Source: Bacteroidota bacterium (GTDB lineage: Bacteria > Bacteroidota > Ignavibacteria > Ignavibacteriales > Ignavibacteriaceae). From it: a stretch of DNA of 24,244 nucleotides. A program made the position numbers and the translations under genes. Positions 1-7,758 of the stretch are shown here, in pieces; position 1 is the first letter of the stretch; each line of letters starts with the position of its first letter. The stretch spans positions 1 to 24,244 of the forward strand of contig JAEXTA010000245.1 of NCBI GenBank assembly GCA_023453665.1. Direction: 5' to 3'. The notes beneath the pieces are model-generated. The model was given only the letters and a program-made list of their open reading frames with translations. It was not told the origin of the DNA and did not search any database.

Positions 1-688
1 CCATAGTGTTGTTTGCGGCAAGTATTCCAAGTGAATCCTGAAGCACCAAATAAATTATGCCATGATTATCTGACAGATCATTAATTATTTTCCCAATCCC
101 GATTTTCTTTCTGAACTCCAAAAATTCGGCAGCATCAAGGTTTACAACGATTGCCCCACGGTTATTCGATCGTGCTATCGCTACCGCATAACGCTGTTCA
201 TCAGCAAACTCAGCATTCTTCAGACCAATTACTATTTCATCTACTTCGCCTGATAATACTTTATTTAATTCAGAACGTCTGTTTATATTTTCTTCACCAT
301 GAATATGACCGGGTTCAGGTATTCTGTTTGATAAAATTCTATTACCTTTTTTATCAAAGATGTTGATTCTGTATAATGAATTCTTTTTCCCAATCTCAAT
401 AAGTTTGTTTGTTGTAAGCAGATTTAAACTATCCAATTGTTTAATAAGGTATGCATTGTTAAGAAGACGCTCAGTGATAATGTTTTCAATTTCTTCACTG
501 GAGTTTAAAGTGTTGAGCGAGCTTTGTCTTATTGTTTCAATTAACGAGTAAGAACTTTCGGTAAGAAGGTGAATAGTTTCTTTTTTACTTTCACTCAATT
601 CTATAATTGAGGAGATAATCATTACTGCGGCAATAACAATTGTTATTGCAATAACTCCCCCCGGGCGTACTCTCTGAAGAAATTTCAT
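1..688 (-). CDS. Membrane-bound sensor histidine kinase-like protein, N-terminal part (cut by window edge)
   Basis: Partial gene: it starts at the ATG whose complement is 686-688 and stays open to base 1, giving about 229 residues. The product begins MKFLQRVRPGG, has one hydrophobic membrane segment at about residues 12-32, then a Ser/Glu-rich helical stretch and a mixed alpha/beta region containing phrases such as IFDKKGNRILSNR and IYLVLQDSLGILAANN. This layout, a single N-terminal membrane anchor followed by an extracytoplasmic PAS/Cache-like sensing region, is typical of sensor histidine kinases. The kinase core (H-box, HATPase) would lie outside the window, so the kinase call is inference. 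A diguanylate cyclase or chemoreceptor would share such an N-terminus. It is divergent from the sigma-54-type promoter at 873-887, so a partner regulator acting there is possible. Confidence 0.6.
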   Translation of the reverse strand, partial: MKFLQRVRPGGVIAITIVIAAVMIISSIIELSESKKETIHLLTESSYSLIETIRQSSLNTLNSSEEIENIITERLLNNAYLIKQLDSLNLLTTNKLIEIGKKNSLYRINIFDKKGNRILSNRIPEPGHIHGEENINRRSELNKVLSGEVDEIVIGLKNAEFADEQRYAVAIARSNNRGAIVVNLDAAEFLEFRKKIGIGKIINDLSDNHGIIYLVLQDSLGILAANNTM

Positions 689-847
689 ATTCAAAGCTAA
701 CAATTCTTATAAATACGATAAAGAAATATTATACCGGAAAATTGGATTCGTATAAATCTCCGCGGATTCAATTTATTCGTCTTCAAAGTCGCCGGATACG
801 CCCTTATCGTCGAAATAAAATTTTCATTTAATCAAAAGTTGAAAATT

Positions 848-861
848 CACAATGAATTGTG
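848..861. promoter_or_regulatory. Short inverted repeat just upstream of the sigma-54 promoter
   Basis: CACAAT, two bases, then ATTGTG: a perfect 6-bp dyad ending about 12 bases before the -24 element at 874. It could be an operator, but it may be chance in AT-rich DNA. Confidence 0.25.
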
Positions 862-872
862 TCCTATCGATC

Positions 873-887
873 TGGCACATTGGTTGA
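873..887 (+). promoter_or_regulatory. Sigma-54 (RpoN) -24/-12 promoter
   Basis: The sequence TGGCAC, five bases, TTGA matches the sigma-54 consensus TGGCAC-N5-TTGC at all positions but the last. The GG (874-875) and the G of TTG (886) have the required spacing. The predicted transcription start is near 899, leaving a short leader to the ATG at 943. No other gene lies between, so it should drive the calcium-repeat protein. The cognate activator is unknown; one is encoded at 9739. Confidence 0.6.
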
Positions 888-942
888 ATAAGCAGTTTAG
901 AAATAAGTGAAACGAAAACATATAAATAAAAGGAGAAGCAAG

Positions 943-1515
943 ATGAAAAAATTCAGATTAGTAAAGACACTGGTGATATTGATTTCAGTCTTTGCGGTGA
1001 CAATGGTATTTCCACAGAAAGATCCTTCAGGAAATCAAAATGAAATTAAAAATCAATTGGACAGCGAAGTGAAAACGCAACTTAAATTTCATGGAAATCA
1101 ATTCATTGATAACAATGGCGATGGCTACAATGATAATGCACCTGACGCTGATGGCGATGGCATTCCGAATGGCAGGGATGAGGATTATTCCGGATCCAAA
1201 TTCAGAAAAGGTAATGGCTCAAGAGGATTCGTTGATTTGAATGGTGACGGCATTAATGATAATGCAATTGATTCTGATGGTGATGGAATTCCAAATGGAC
1301 AGGATCCGGATTATATCCGCCCGAATGACGGCACCGGTCAGCAGAAAAGATTTGGAAATCAAAATCAGCGCGGAGGTTATAAATGGGGCGTTATTAATGG
1401 AACCGGTAACTGTGGAATTGGATCAGAAAATGGAAATGGATTTGGTGCCGGCAAGGGTTCCGGAAATTGTGATGGCACAGGCCCTAAAGGCAACCGAAGA
1501 GGTGGTAGGAGATAG
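943..1515 (+). CDS. Secreted Asp/Gly-rich calcium-repeat (thrombospondin type 3-like) protein
   Basis: 190 residues from the ATG at 943, chosen because AGGAG lies just upstream (931-935); an in-frame GTG at 907 would add an implausible Lys/Arg tail before the signal peptide. Residues 1-25 form a signal peptide. Two repeats with a 42-residue period (about 54-82 and 96-124) carry DxNxDGxxD and DxDGDGIPNGxD loops, the pattern of thrombospondin type 3 and dockerin-type calcium-binding loops. The C-terminal third is Gly/Asn-rich with two Cys and a basic end (GNRRGGRR). Calcium binding is inferred from the loops. Function is unknown; a cell-surface or periplasmic structural or sensing role is plausible. 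It sits behind a sigma-54 promoter, ends in a terminator, and precedes a DUF2202 lipoprotein gene. Confidence 0.75.
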   Translation: MKKFRLVKTLVILISVFAVTMVFPQKDPSGNQNEIKNQLDSEVKTQLKFHGNQFIDNNGDGYNDNAPDADGDGIPNGRDEDYSGSKFRKGNGSRGFVDLNGDGINDNAIDSDGDGIPNGQDPDYIRPNDGTGQQKRFGNQNQRGGYKWGVINGTGNCGIGSENGNGFGAGKGSGNCDGTGPKGNRRGGRR

Positions 1516-1532
1516 TCGCATATCAAACCCCG

Positions 1533-1559
1533 GGCGATGTTTTGGCATCGCCTTTTTTT
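1533..1559 (+). terminator. Intrinsic terminator after the calcium-repeat gene
   Basis: A perfect 7-bp GC-rich stem (1533-1539 GGCGATG with 1546-1552 CATCGCC), a 6-base loop and a run of seven T. It lies 17 bases past the stop at 1515. Confidence 0.85.
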
Positions 1560-1584
1560 AATTACTTAAACATATGAGGAAAAA

Positions 1585-2184
1585 ATGAACACAAAAAAAA
1601 TTCTTTCTGCACTTGGTACGGCTTTAATTGCATTATTTCTTTTAGGGTGTAATCAGGAAAACCAGGTAACTAATCCGGGTGAAAAATCATCGCTGAATAA
1701 AGGGAACGGAACATTGTATGAAATTTCTCCCGAAGAAATTGCCGGTCTTATTCACATGAGGATAGAAGAAAAATTAGCACGTGATGTTTATACTACTTTT
1801 GGAAACCAGTATAATTACAAAGCATTCTTAAATATTAAATTATCAGAGCAGAATCATATGAATGCTGTTAAGAGAATGCTTGATAAATATTCAATCCCCG
1901 ATCCGATAGTTTCAGATGAAGTTGGTGTTTTTCCTGATCCGGTTTTCCAGGATCTTTATAATCAGTTCATAGCACAAGGTAATGTTTCGTTGCTTGAAGC
2001 ACTGACTGTTGGAAAAACAATTGAAGAAATTGATATAGCTGATCTTGAAGCACAATTGCTTATTGTAGATAATCCTGACATCGTCAGAGTGTACACTAAT
2101 CTAAAAGCAGGCTCAGAAAATCATCTGGCAGCTTTTATTAAATGTATTAATGCTCTGCCCTCGTCAACACAAGTTGTAAATTAA
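1585..2184 (+). CDS. DUF2202 ferritin-like lipoprotein
   Basis: 199 residues. Residues 1-22 are a lipoprotein signal with the lipobox LLGC (C22 is the lipidated Cys). The mature part matches the DUF2202 family: IHMRIEEKLARDVY (56-69), LSEQNHM (86-92) and GSENHL (176-181). These helices have the Glu/His spacing of ferritin-like di-metal four-helix bundles: E61/E62, E88-H91, E148, and E178/H180. The family is widespread but uncharacterised; metal binding is inference. GAGGAAAA precedes the ATG at 1585. It follows the sigma-54-driven gene at 943 but a terminator lies between, so expression may be read-through or separate. A strong terminator follows. Confidence 0.85.
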   Translation: MNTKKILSALGTALIALFLLGCNQENQVTNPGEKSSLNKGNGTLYEISPEEIAGLIHMRIEEKLARDVYTTFGNQYNYKAFLNIKLSEQNHMNAVKRMLDKYSIPDPIVSDEVGVFPDPVFQDLYNQFIAQGNVSLLEALTVGKTIEEIDIADLEAQLLIVDNPDIVRVYTNLKAGSENHLAAFIKCINALPSSTQVVN

Positions 2185-2201
2185 TAATTAAGTTGCATAG
2201 T

Positions 2202-2239
2202 AATAAAGAAAGCAATCTTTAGGGATTGCTTTCTTTATT
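2202..2239. terminator. Long perfect hairpin, terminator after the DUF2202 gene
   Basis: A perfect 16-bp inverted repeat (2202-2217 with 2224-2239) around a 6-base loop. Its A/T-rich outer arms (AATAAAGAAAG / CTTTCTTTATT) let the 3' arm serve as a U-rich tract. It probably terminates transcription of the lipoprotein gene. Confidence 0.7.
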
Positions 2240-2433
2240 CTCAACAATCAGTTTGTTACTTTTAAGCAGAAATTTTTATTAATTATTACCGGGGATTGGT
2301 AAATGGATTCTTTAATAATTCCTAAACCCCCAGATCAAACATATTCTCAGCCTCATAGACATAAGCCATTTCTAATTTTTCATTTCGAACATAAATCATT
2401 ACAACAATTAGTATTTATGATGGAGGTATCGCT

Positions 2434-3780
2434 GTGAAAAAAATCATTTTACTTTTAATGATATTATCCTCAACAATTTCTTATTCCCAAAAAGCAGGCG
2501 AGGACGCATTGGGAACACGAAAATATGACGAATATAAAACTCCCCAATTTTGTGGTACATCGTGTCATATAGATTTTTATCAGCAATGGAACCAGGCAAT
2601 GATGTCACAGGCATACACGCATCATTGGGATGAAATAGAATACTTTAAACTTGCAATTCCACACGCAGAAAAAGATCCTGTGGTTGCAGGTGTTAAAGCA
2701 GGATGCAACGGATGTCATGCTCCAATTTCATTTTTAGTCGGTGATGTCCCTCCTCCAAAACCGGAAATGAAATCACGCGCAAATGAATCAGTGTCCTGCG
2801 ATGTTTGTCATACTGCTTCAGGCTTTGCTGGTGATACTCCTTTTAACTTTAATTTTATTTCCAACCCGGGAGATGGAAAAACTAAATACGGTCCCCGCGG
2901 AACCGGAAACTCTCCCGAACACAAAATTATTAAATCAGACTTCCTTAAGTCCGGAGATTTCTGTGGAACATGTCATAACGAAAAAGATCCTTATGAAATT
3001 TGGGTCAAGTCAACACATCTTGAATGGAAAGACGGACCATATTCAAAAGAAGGAGTTCAATGTCAGAATTGTCATATGACACAGGCTGAAGGTTATACTG
3101 CTTCAATGGGAAAGAAATATCCTGATGCCTGGCAGCATTTATTTCATGGCGCACACGATCCGGGTAAAGTGAAAGGTACAATTGAATTGAGGATACATCC
3201 CGATATACGTGAAGCTGAACCGGGTGAAAAAATTAAATTTACAATTGCACTCTTTAATCAAAAAACCGGACATAAGTTCCCGACCGGTTCAGTTGAGGAC
3301 AGGATTGTCTGGATGCATGTAGAGGCTGTTGATTCTAAAGGGAAAGTTTATCACCTGCCTGTCGATAAAAAAGGATTTGAAGGTGAAGAATATACAATTG
3401 GCGCCGATGTTCTTGCATACCAGGATATGGGAATCGCATTAAATGATGCGGACTTTAAAGGAGTGCAGAGGGATGGCATTCCAGTCGGTGACAGAATTTT
3501 CAGAATGGCGTATTTTGATCCGCAGGGAAGAATGACAATTCAACAGTGGAATACAAAATCACTTGGAACTGATTACAGAATTGGACCAAGAGAAACAAAA
3601 CTGGAAACATGTTCATTCACTCTTCCGGATAAAATTGCGCCGGGTGAACTAAAAATTACTGCAGTACTAAACTATCAAAAACTTGTTAAGCCGGTTGCAG
3701 ATTTTCTTGGTGTTCCTGCGGAAGAATCTGAAATTATTAAAGTAAATGAACACTCAACTTTTGTAACAGTACTTCCATAA
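2434..3780 (+). CDS. Multiheme cytochrome c (cytochrome c554-like), periplasmic
   Basis: 448 residues from a GTG at 2434 with GGAGG well placed upstream (2422-2426). Residues 1-19 are a signal peptide. There are four canonical CXXCH heme sites: CNGCH (91-95), CDVCH (122-126), CGTCH (177-181) and CQNCH (210-214). A fifth, non-canonical site, CGTSCH (40-45), has three residues between the cysteines. Its surroundings (QFCGTSCHIDFYQQW) match the first heme of c554-like cytochromes, where a normal CXXCH is usual. From about residue 245 on is a beta-rich domain with GHKFPTGSVEDR, a recurrent motif in such proteins whose His may be a heme ligand. The role is electron transfer in anaerobic or nitrogen/sulfur respiration; substrate unknown. 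It is probably co-functional with the cytochrome-porin gene at 3882. Confidence 0.88.
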   Translation: MKKIILLLMILSSTISYSQKAGEDALGTRKYDEYKTPQFCGTSCHIDFYQQWNQAMMSQAYTHHWDEIEYFKLAIPHAEKDPVVAGVKAGCNGCHAPISFLVGDVPPPKPEMKSRANESVSCDVCHTASGFAGDTPFNFNFISNPGDGKTKYGPRGTGNSPEHKIIKSDFLKSGDFCGTCHNEKDPYEIWVKSTHLEWKDGPYSKEGVQCQNCHMTQAEGYTASMGKKYPDAWQHLFHGAHDPGKVKGTIELRIHPDIREAEPGEKIKFTIALFNQKTGHKFPTGSVEDRIVWMHVEAVDSKGKVYHLPVDKKGFEGEEYTIGADVLAYQDMGIALNDADFKGVQRDGIPVGDRIFRMAYFDPQGRMTIQQWNTKSLGTDYRIGPRETKLETCSFTLPDKIAPGELKITAVLNYQKLVKPVADFLGVPAEESEIIKVNEHSTFVTVLP

Positions 3781-3790
3781 ATAGTTTTAC

Positions 3791-3850
3791 TTGATTGCGA
3801 GGGACGAAGCAATCTAATGAATAATTAACTTGCTTCGTTTGAAACTTGCT
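3791..3850. repeat. Degenerate interspersed palindromic repeat between the cytochrome genes
   Basis: The left arm GATTGCGAGGGACGAAGC resembles the short palindromic intergenic repeat of the ATTGCGAG...GAAGCAATC type seen in many bacterial genomes. ACGAAGCAA (3804-3812) pairs perfectly with TTGCTTCGT (3830-3838) around 17 bases. An alternative, exclusive hairpin pairs GATTGC (3793-3798) with GCAATC (3809-3814). The right arm is eroded. It may act as an mRNA processing or weak termination element between the two genes. Confidence 0.45.
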
Positions 3851-3881
3851 GTACTGATTTTAAATATCACAGAGGATTAAA

Positions 3882-5042
3882 ATGAAAAAAATTATGTTAC
3901 CATTTCTGTCAGCAATAATATTCATAACAATTTTTGCGGGTGATGCATCCGCTATACCTGCCTTTGCAAGAAAATACAATATGACTTGTAAAACATGTCA
4001 CGCTCCATTTCCAAAGCTTAAAGAATACGGAGAGGAATTTGCGGGGAACGGATTTGTTCTTAAAGATCAGGATGCTCCAAGATATTTTGTTGAAACAGGC
4101 GATGACGAATTATCTCTAATCAGAGATATTCCGCTTGCGTTTAGGCTGGAAGGTTATCTTACTTACAATAATTCAAAAACAGAACAGCCCGACTTTTCTA
4201 CTCCGTATATTTTAAAACTTTTATCCGGCGGTGCGTTGTCAAAAGATATTGCATATTATTTTTATTTCTTTTTTAGTGAACGCGGAGATGTGGCAGGTAT
4301 AGAGGATGCATTCATAATGTTTAATGATTTATTCGGAAGTGAACTGGATGTTTATGTAGGACAATTCCAGGTTTCCGATCCACTTTTTAAAAGGGAGCTA
4401 AGGCTTACTTTTGAAGACTACCAGATTTACAGAACCAGTGTAGGACTTTCATCAATAGATCTTGCTTACGATCGTGGTATTATGTTTACTTACGGCTTTG
4501 AATCTGGTACCGACCTGACATTGGAGGTTGTGAATGGTTCAGGTATTGGAGGCGCAAACTCATTCAGAAATTTTGACAATGATAAATACAAAAATGTTGT
4601 GGGAAGAATTTCACAAAGCATCGGAAAAAATCTCAGGATTGGCGGTGTTAGTTACTATGGAAATGAAGAACGATCGGATATTAAAAATGAACTTATTGTT
4701 TTGGGAGGGGACGCAACAATATCATTTGAACCTCTCGAACTAAATGTTCAGTATATTCAAAGAACCGATGATAACCCATTGTTTACGGCAATGACCGGCG
4801 ATATAAAAACACAGGGCGCATTCGGTGAACTGTTATATATGCCTCACGGTGATGAAAGTAAATGGTATGCTGCGGGTTTATTTAATTGGATCGAATCTGA
4901 TTTTGAAAATTTAAATTATAAATCAGGATCTTTACAAGTCGGTTATATGATAAAAAGAAACATTAGAACGGCAGGAGAATTCACTTATAATATCAAAGAT
5001 AAATTTGGAAAAATCGGCATTGGTATTATAGCTGCCTTCTGA
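3882..5042 (+). CDS. Monoheme cytochrome c joined to an outer-membrane porin-like barrel
   Basis: 386 residues; GAGG precedes the ATG at 3882. Residues 1-24 are a signal peptide ending in ASA. The mature N-terminus carries one heme site, CKTCH (36-40), within the conserved phrase IPAFARKYNMTCKTCH followed by FPKLKEYGEEFAGNGF. The remainder alternates polar and hydrophobic strands and ends in a terminal Phe (GIGIIAAF), as in outer-membrane beta-barrels. I recognise this as a family of single-heme, barrel-containing proteins usually annotated only as cytochrome c or hypothetical. Joining a heme to a barrel suggests electron passage at or across the outer membrane, or a heme-tethered porin. It is encoded 101 bases after the multiheme cytochrome. 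Confidence 0.75.
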   Translation: MKKIMLPFLSAIIFITIFAGDASAIPAFARKYNMTCKTCHAPFPKLKEYGEEFAGNGFVLKDQDAPRYFVETGDDELSLIRDIPLAFRLEGYLTYNNSKTEQPDFSTPYILKLLSGGALSKDIAYYFYFFFSERGDVAGIEDAFIMFNDLFGSELDVYVGQFQVSDPLFKRELRLTFEDYQIYRTSVGLSSIDLAYDRGIMFTYGFESGTDLTLEVVNGSGIGGANSFRNFDNDKYKNVVGRISQSIGKNLRIGGVSYYGNEERSDIKNELIVLGGDATISFEPLELNVQYIQRTDDNPLFTAMTGDIKTQGAFGELLYMPHGDESKWYAAGLFNWIESDFENLNYKSGSLQVGYMIKRNIRTAGEFTYNIKDKFGKIGIGIIAAF

Positions 5043-5071
5043 TCATTTTATATAACGAACGTATTTTATAT

Positions 5072-6340
5072 ATGAACAAGGGAGAGAATATAATAAAAAA
5101 AATATTTTTATTTCTAATAATTGCAGTGCAATGTCAGTACGGTCAAGCCTGGTTTCCTCTTGATGTTGGGAATAAATATCAATTCTTAAAAAAATCATGG
5201 ATGGCAGACGACCCTCAGAATAAACACTGGAGTTATGAACTTTTTTATATTGATGTTTTGAGTGATTCAATGATCGCTGACTATCGATACTATAAAACTT
5301 CATTATTTCCGGATACTTGGATAAGGCACGATTGCAGGGATTCAAAAACTTACATCTACTGGAATTCAAAAGATCATCTCTTAATGGATTATGCACTGTC
5401 TGCCGATTCATTGTTCGAACATCTTGATCCTTTAACCAAAACAGTAACACAGGTTCAAACCATCGTTGATACAGTTTTCTTTGCCGGTGAAGAAAGAATA
5501 ATGAAGGGTTACAGGACTTTTGAATCAGCGCCATCAGGGTATTCAGATCTTTATATCAGTCCGGATATAGGATTCTTCAATTTTTATCATCAACATTTGA
5601 CTGAGAGCCAGGATACAACGAAAGTCAGTTATGAACTTTTAAATGCGAACCTGGTCCTGAATTATTTTACAGAAGGACATTTACCACAGATCATTTATAA
5701 TCCGTTAACAGTTTCAGAAGACACAATAATTACATTAAGGTTAAATGTCGATCATTTTTACAATCACATTTTTCCGGCGGGTGCAACTGATACAGGATTA
5801 AATTATGTTGATTCGGTTTACGTATTCAGCAGATACCGTGAAGCAGGTTCTATAATCGAAAACGATGCCGTAAGCTGCAATAATATTCCTTTTACTGATG
5901 AATGGTCAGCCGAAATAGATCTTGATTTAAATTTATTAGAGAATGGTTATATCTTTGAGTACAATATTAAAGCGATTGATAAAGCTTTAGTGCCGGTTCA
6001 TGTCTCTCTACCCGATTCAGGTTATTTTGAATTGGTTTATAGCCCCTCAGAAATAAATGAAATAACTGATAGAAAAATTGAATTCAAACTGTACCAGAAC
6101 TTTCCTAATCCTTTTAATCCTGTTACAGAAATTAGTTTTACGATAGCAACTGGAGAAATTGTCAGCATAAAAATTTTTGATATACTCGGCAAAGAAGTAT
6201 CAACACTTGTAAATGAATATAAATCACCGGGCGTTTATTCGGTAAGGTTTGATGCTGCAGGCTTTGCAAGCGGAATATATTTTTGCCAGCTTCAGTCGGG
6301 CGAAAATGCTGAAAGAATAAAATTGATTCTGGTAAAATAA
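5072..6340 (+). CDS. Exported protein with T9SS type A C-terminal sorting domain
   Basis: 422 residues. The N-terminus is a signal peptide (about 1-25, hydrophobic core IIKKIFLFLIIAVQC). The C-terminal domain from about residue 338 begins FKLYQNFPNPFNPVTEISF, continues through VSIKIFDILGKEVSTLV and GIYFCQLQSG, and ends in KLILVK. This is the type IX secretion type A sorting domain, so the protein is expected to cross the outer membrane and be anchored or released. The middle (about 30-330) is beta-rich and starts with WFPLDVGNKYQF, common in such proteins; I recognise no enzyme. The start is uncertain: no ribosome site precedes 5072, while GGGAGAG lies inside, just before in-frame ATA codons. 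It begins 29 bases after the cytochrome-porin gene and is probably co-transcribed. Confidence 0.8.
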   Translation: MNKGENIIKKIFLFLIIAVQCQYGQAWFPLDVGNKYQFLKKSWMADDPQNKHWSYELFYIDVLSDSMIADYRYYKTSLFPDTWIRHDCRDSKTYIYWNSKDHLLMDYALSADSLFEHLDPLTKTVTQVQTIVDTVFFAGEERIMKGYRTFESAPSGYSDLYISPDIGFFNFYHQHLTESQDTTKVSYELLNANLVLNYFTEGHLPQIIYNPLTVSEDTIITLRLNVDHFYNHIFPAGATDTGLNYVDSVYVFSRYREAGSIIENDAVSCNNIPFTDEWSAEIDLDLNLLENGYIFEYNIKAIDKALVPVHVSLPDSGYFELVYSPSEINEITDRKIEFKLYQNFPNPFNPVTEISFTIATGEIVSIKIFDILGKEVSTLVNEYKSPGVYSVRFDAAGFASGIYFCQLQSGENAERIKLILVK

Positions 6341-6360
6341 AAGTCTGGCATTAGAACATT

Positions 6361-6385
6361 GTAAACTTAAGAACAGTTTACAGGT
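6361..6385 (+). terminator. Hairpin after the T9SS gene, weak terminator
   Basis: GTAAACT (6361-6367) pairs with AGTTTAC (6375-6381) around 7 bases, followed by a short T-rich stretch. The rest of the spacer to 6597 holds a 5-bp dyad (TTCAC/GTGAA near 6426-6440) and an A-run/T-run near 6472-6486. I found no sigma-54 site there. Confidence 0.35.
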
Positions 6386-6596
6386 TTATATATCTTTCAA
6401 TAAAAATCCTCTTTAAAACTACAGGTTCACGTAGTGTGAATAGAATTCCCTCTATTTAAACTTTTCCCGTAAAAAAAAATTTTTTCCTGATGAGCCGTTT
6501 CCGAACTTTTTTGCGCATGTACTTATGAAGCTGGAAAATCATTTTAATTCAAACAAACACTAATTAATTAACTTTCAATAACTATGAGGGCCTAGT

Positions 6597-7016
6597 ATGA
6601 AAAAACTAACAATCTTTCTTTTGTTTTGCGGTGCTTTGTTAATAAGCAGCTGCAGTGACGACGCTGCACCTACCGGATCAGGTGGTTTTGGCGGACCCGG
6701 CGGCGGCGGCGGTGGAACCGGTAACGTAACTTATACAGTTGCAGTGGTTCAGGACCAGCAGCAACAGTATTTTTTTGAATTCAAACCCAGTACTGGTGCA
6801 ACAGTCGAATCAATTACAGGTAACTGTGCAGCAGCAGGAGTTAATAATGAAACAGTTCAGGGCGATGGAACAACAGTTTATTCTTCAACTTCTCCTGCTT
6901 ATATAGGTCCTGTTACAAATCTTGCACAGGGACAACAATGGACATTTGTTATTAAAGGAAAAGTAGGCAGCAGTACCGGCGCGGCTTATACTGCAAATGC
7001 AAGCCTTAATCTCTAA
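6597..7016 (+). CDS. Small Gly-rich lipoprotein of unknown function
   Basis: 139 residues. A lipoprotein signal with lipobox ISSC (C19) is followed by Asp residues and a Gly-rich linker at about residues 28-42, then a small beta-rich domain (from VTYTVAVVQDQQQQYFFEF) ending in ANASLNL. GAGGG lies upstream (6586-6590). The linker plus compact domain suggests an outer-membrane-tethered surface or periplasmic domain. I do not recognise the family. It lies 33 bases before an outer-membrane barrel gene and probably shares its transcript, so the two may work together. Confidence 0.75.
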   Translation: MKKLTIFLLFCGALLISSCSDDAAPTGSGGFGGPGGGGGGTGNVTYTVAVVQDQQQQYFFEFKPSTGATVESITGNCAAAGVNNETVQGDGTTVYSSTSPAYIGPVTNLAQGQQWTFVIKGKVGSSTGAAYTANASLNL

Positions 7017-7049
7017 ATCATCAAAATGAATTTAATCAAAGGATAAAAA

Positions 7050-7676
7050 ATGAAAACTTTAAGAAATATAATCTTACTATTCGCAATTGTTTTTTTCTCT
7101 CAATCAGTTTTTGCTCAAAGAGTTTTAATTGGACCAAGAGTGTCAGGAAATTTTAATATTTATAATGCAAAAGGATTAACCGGAACCTGGAATGGTCTGG
7201 GTGTTGGTATTGGAGGTACCGTAGATATGCTTTTCAGCAAAAGCATCGGACTTATGGTTAATGTAACTGCATTTGATATGAGAAATTTTTCAACTTCTCA
7301 AACAAATAATAATGTTACAACTGATATTTCCTTATCACTTTCTTATTTAAGTATCGATCCAATGTTCAAGGCGGAATTCAGCGGATTTTATATGGTTACC
7401 GGACCATCACTTGGTATTAAACTGAGTGCCAGTGGTGAAAGAACTGATGCCCAAACAGGTGTTGCGCCTCAGGTACAGGCATTAAATCCTGAAACAAAAT
7501 CGGTAAGATTCGATATTGCTGTAGGAACCGGTTATACATTTACACTTTCTCAGGATATGTTTATGGGTACAGACTTTATAGCGCATATTCCACTATCTGA
7601 TACATTTAATTTTCCCGGTCAGAGCAATAGCGTATTTACATTAAAGTTAGGTGTTTCACTAAAATTCAAGATCTGA
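7050..7676 (+). CDS. Outer-membrane beta-barrel protein (OmpA/PorT-like barrel, no plug)
   Basis: 208 residues with a signal peptide (1-22, ending VFAQ). The mature chain begins RVLIGPRVSGNFNIYN and is built of alternating strands with Gly/aromatic girdles (VGIGGTVDMLFS, YMVTGPSLGIKLS, VGTGYTFTLSQDMFMG). It ends KLGVSLKFKI, the usual form of 8-stranded outer-membrane barrels in Bacteroidota. AAAGGATAAAAA precedes the ATG. Function is unknown. It is the second gene after the Gly-rich lipoprotein and is followed by a terminator. Confidence 0.75.
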   Translation: MKTLRNIILLFAIVFFSQSVFAQRVLIGPRVSGNFNIYNAKGLTGTWNGLGVGIGGTVDMLFSKSIGLMVNVTAFDMRNFSTSQTNNNVTTDISLSLSYLSIDPMFKAEFSGFYMVTGPSLGIKLSASGERTDAQTGVAPQVQALNPETKSVRFDIAVGTGYTFTLSQDMFMGTDFIAHIPLSDTFNFPGQSNSVFTLKLGVSLKFKI

Positions 7677-7703
7677 TCGTAGAATAATTTCGTTCCCATG
7701 CCC

Positions 7704-7745
7704 TCGGCTCCTGGCTGTAATGGTTGGGGGCCGATTTTATTTTTG
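7704..7745 (+). terminator. Intrinsic terminator between convergent genes
   Basis: A 12-bp stem with four G-T wobbles (7704-7715 with 7723-7734) and a 7-base loop, followed by TTTTATTTTT. It ends the lipoprotein/barrel transcript before the convergent DUF6090 gene. Confidence 0.75.
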
Positions 7746-7758
7746 AAATTCTGTTCGT

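Noticed and set aside
907..942. Upstream GTG start for the calcium-repeat protein
   Set aside because: It adds a strongly basic segment before the signal peptide and has no ribosome site, while AGGAG is ideally placed for the ATG at 943.
1241..1561. Plus-strand reading frame overlapping the calcium-repeat gene
   Set aside because: It is an out-of-frame shadow of the repeats, Met-rich and without domain features, and runs through the terminator.
5043..5534. Minus-strand reading frame of 163 codons
   Set aside because: It lies antisense inside the T9SS gene, has no recognisable protein features, and the plus-strand protein has a signal peptide and a sorting domain.
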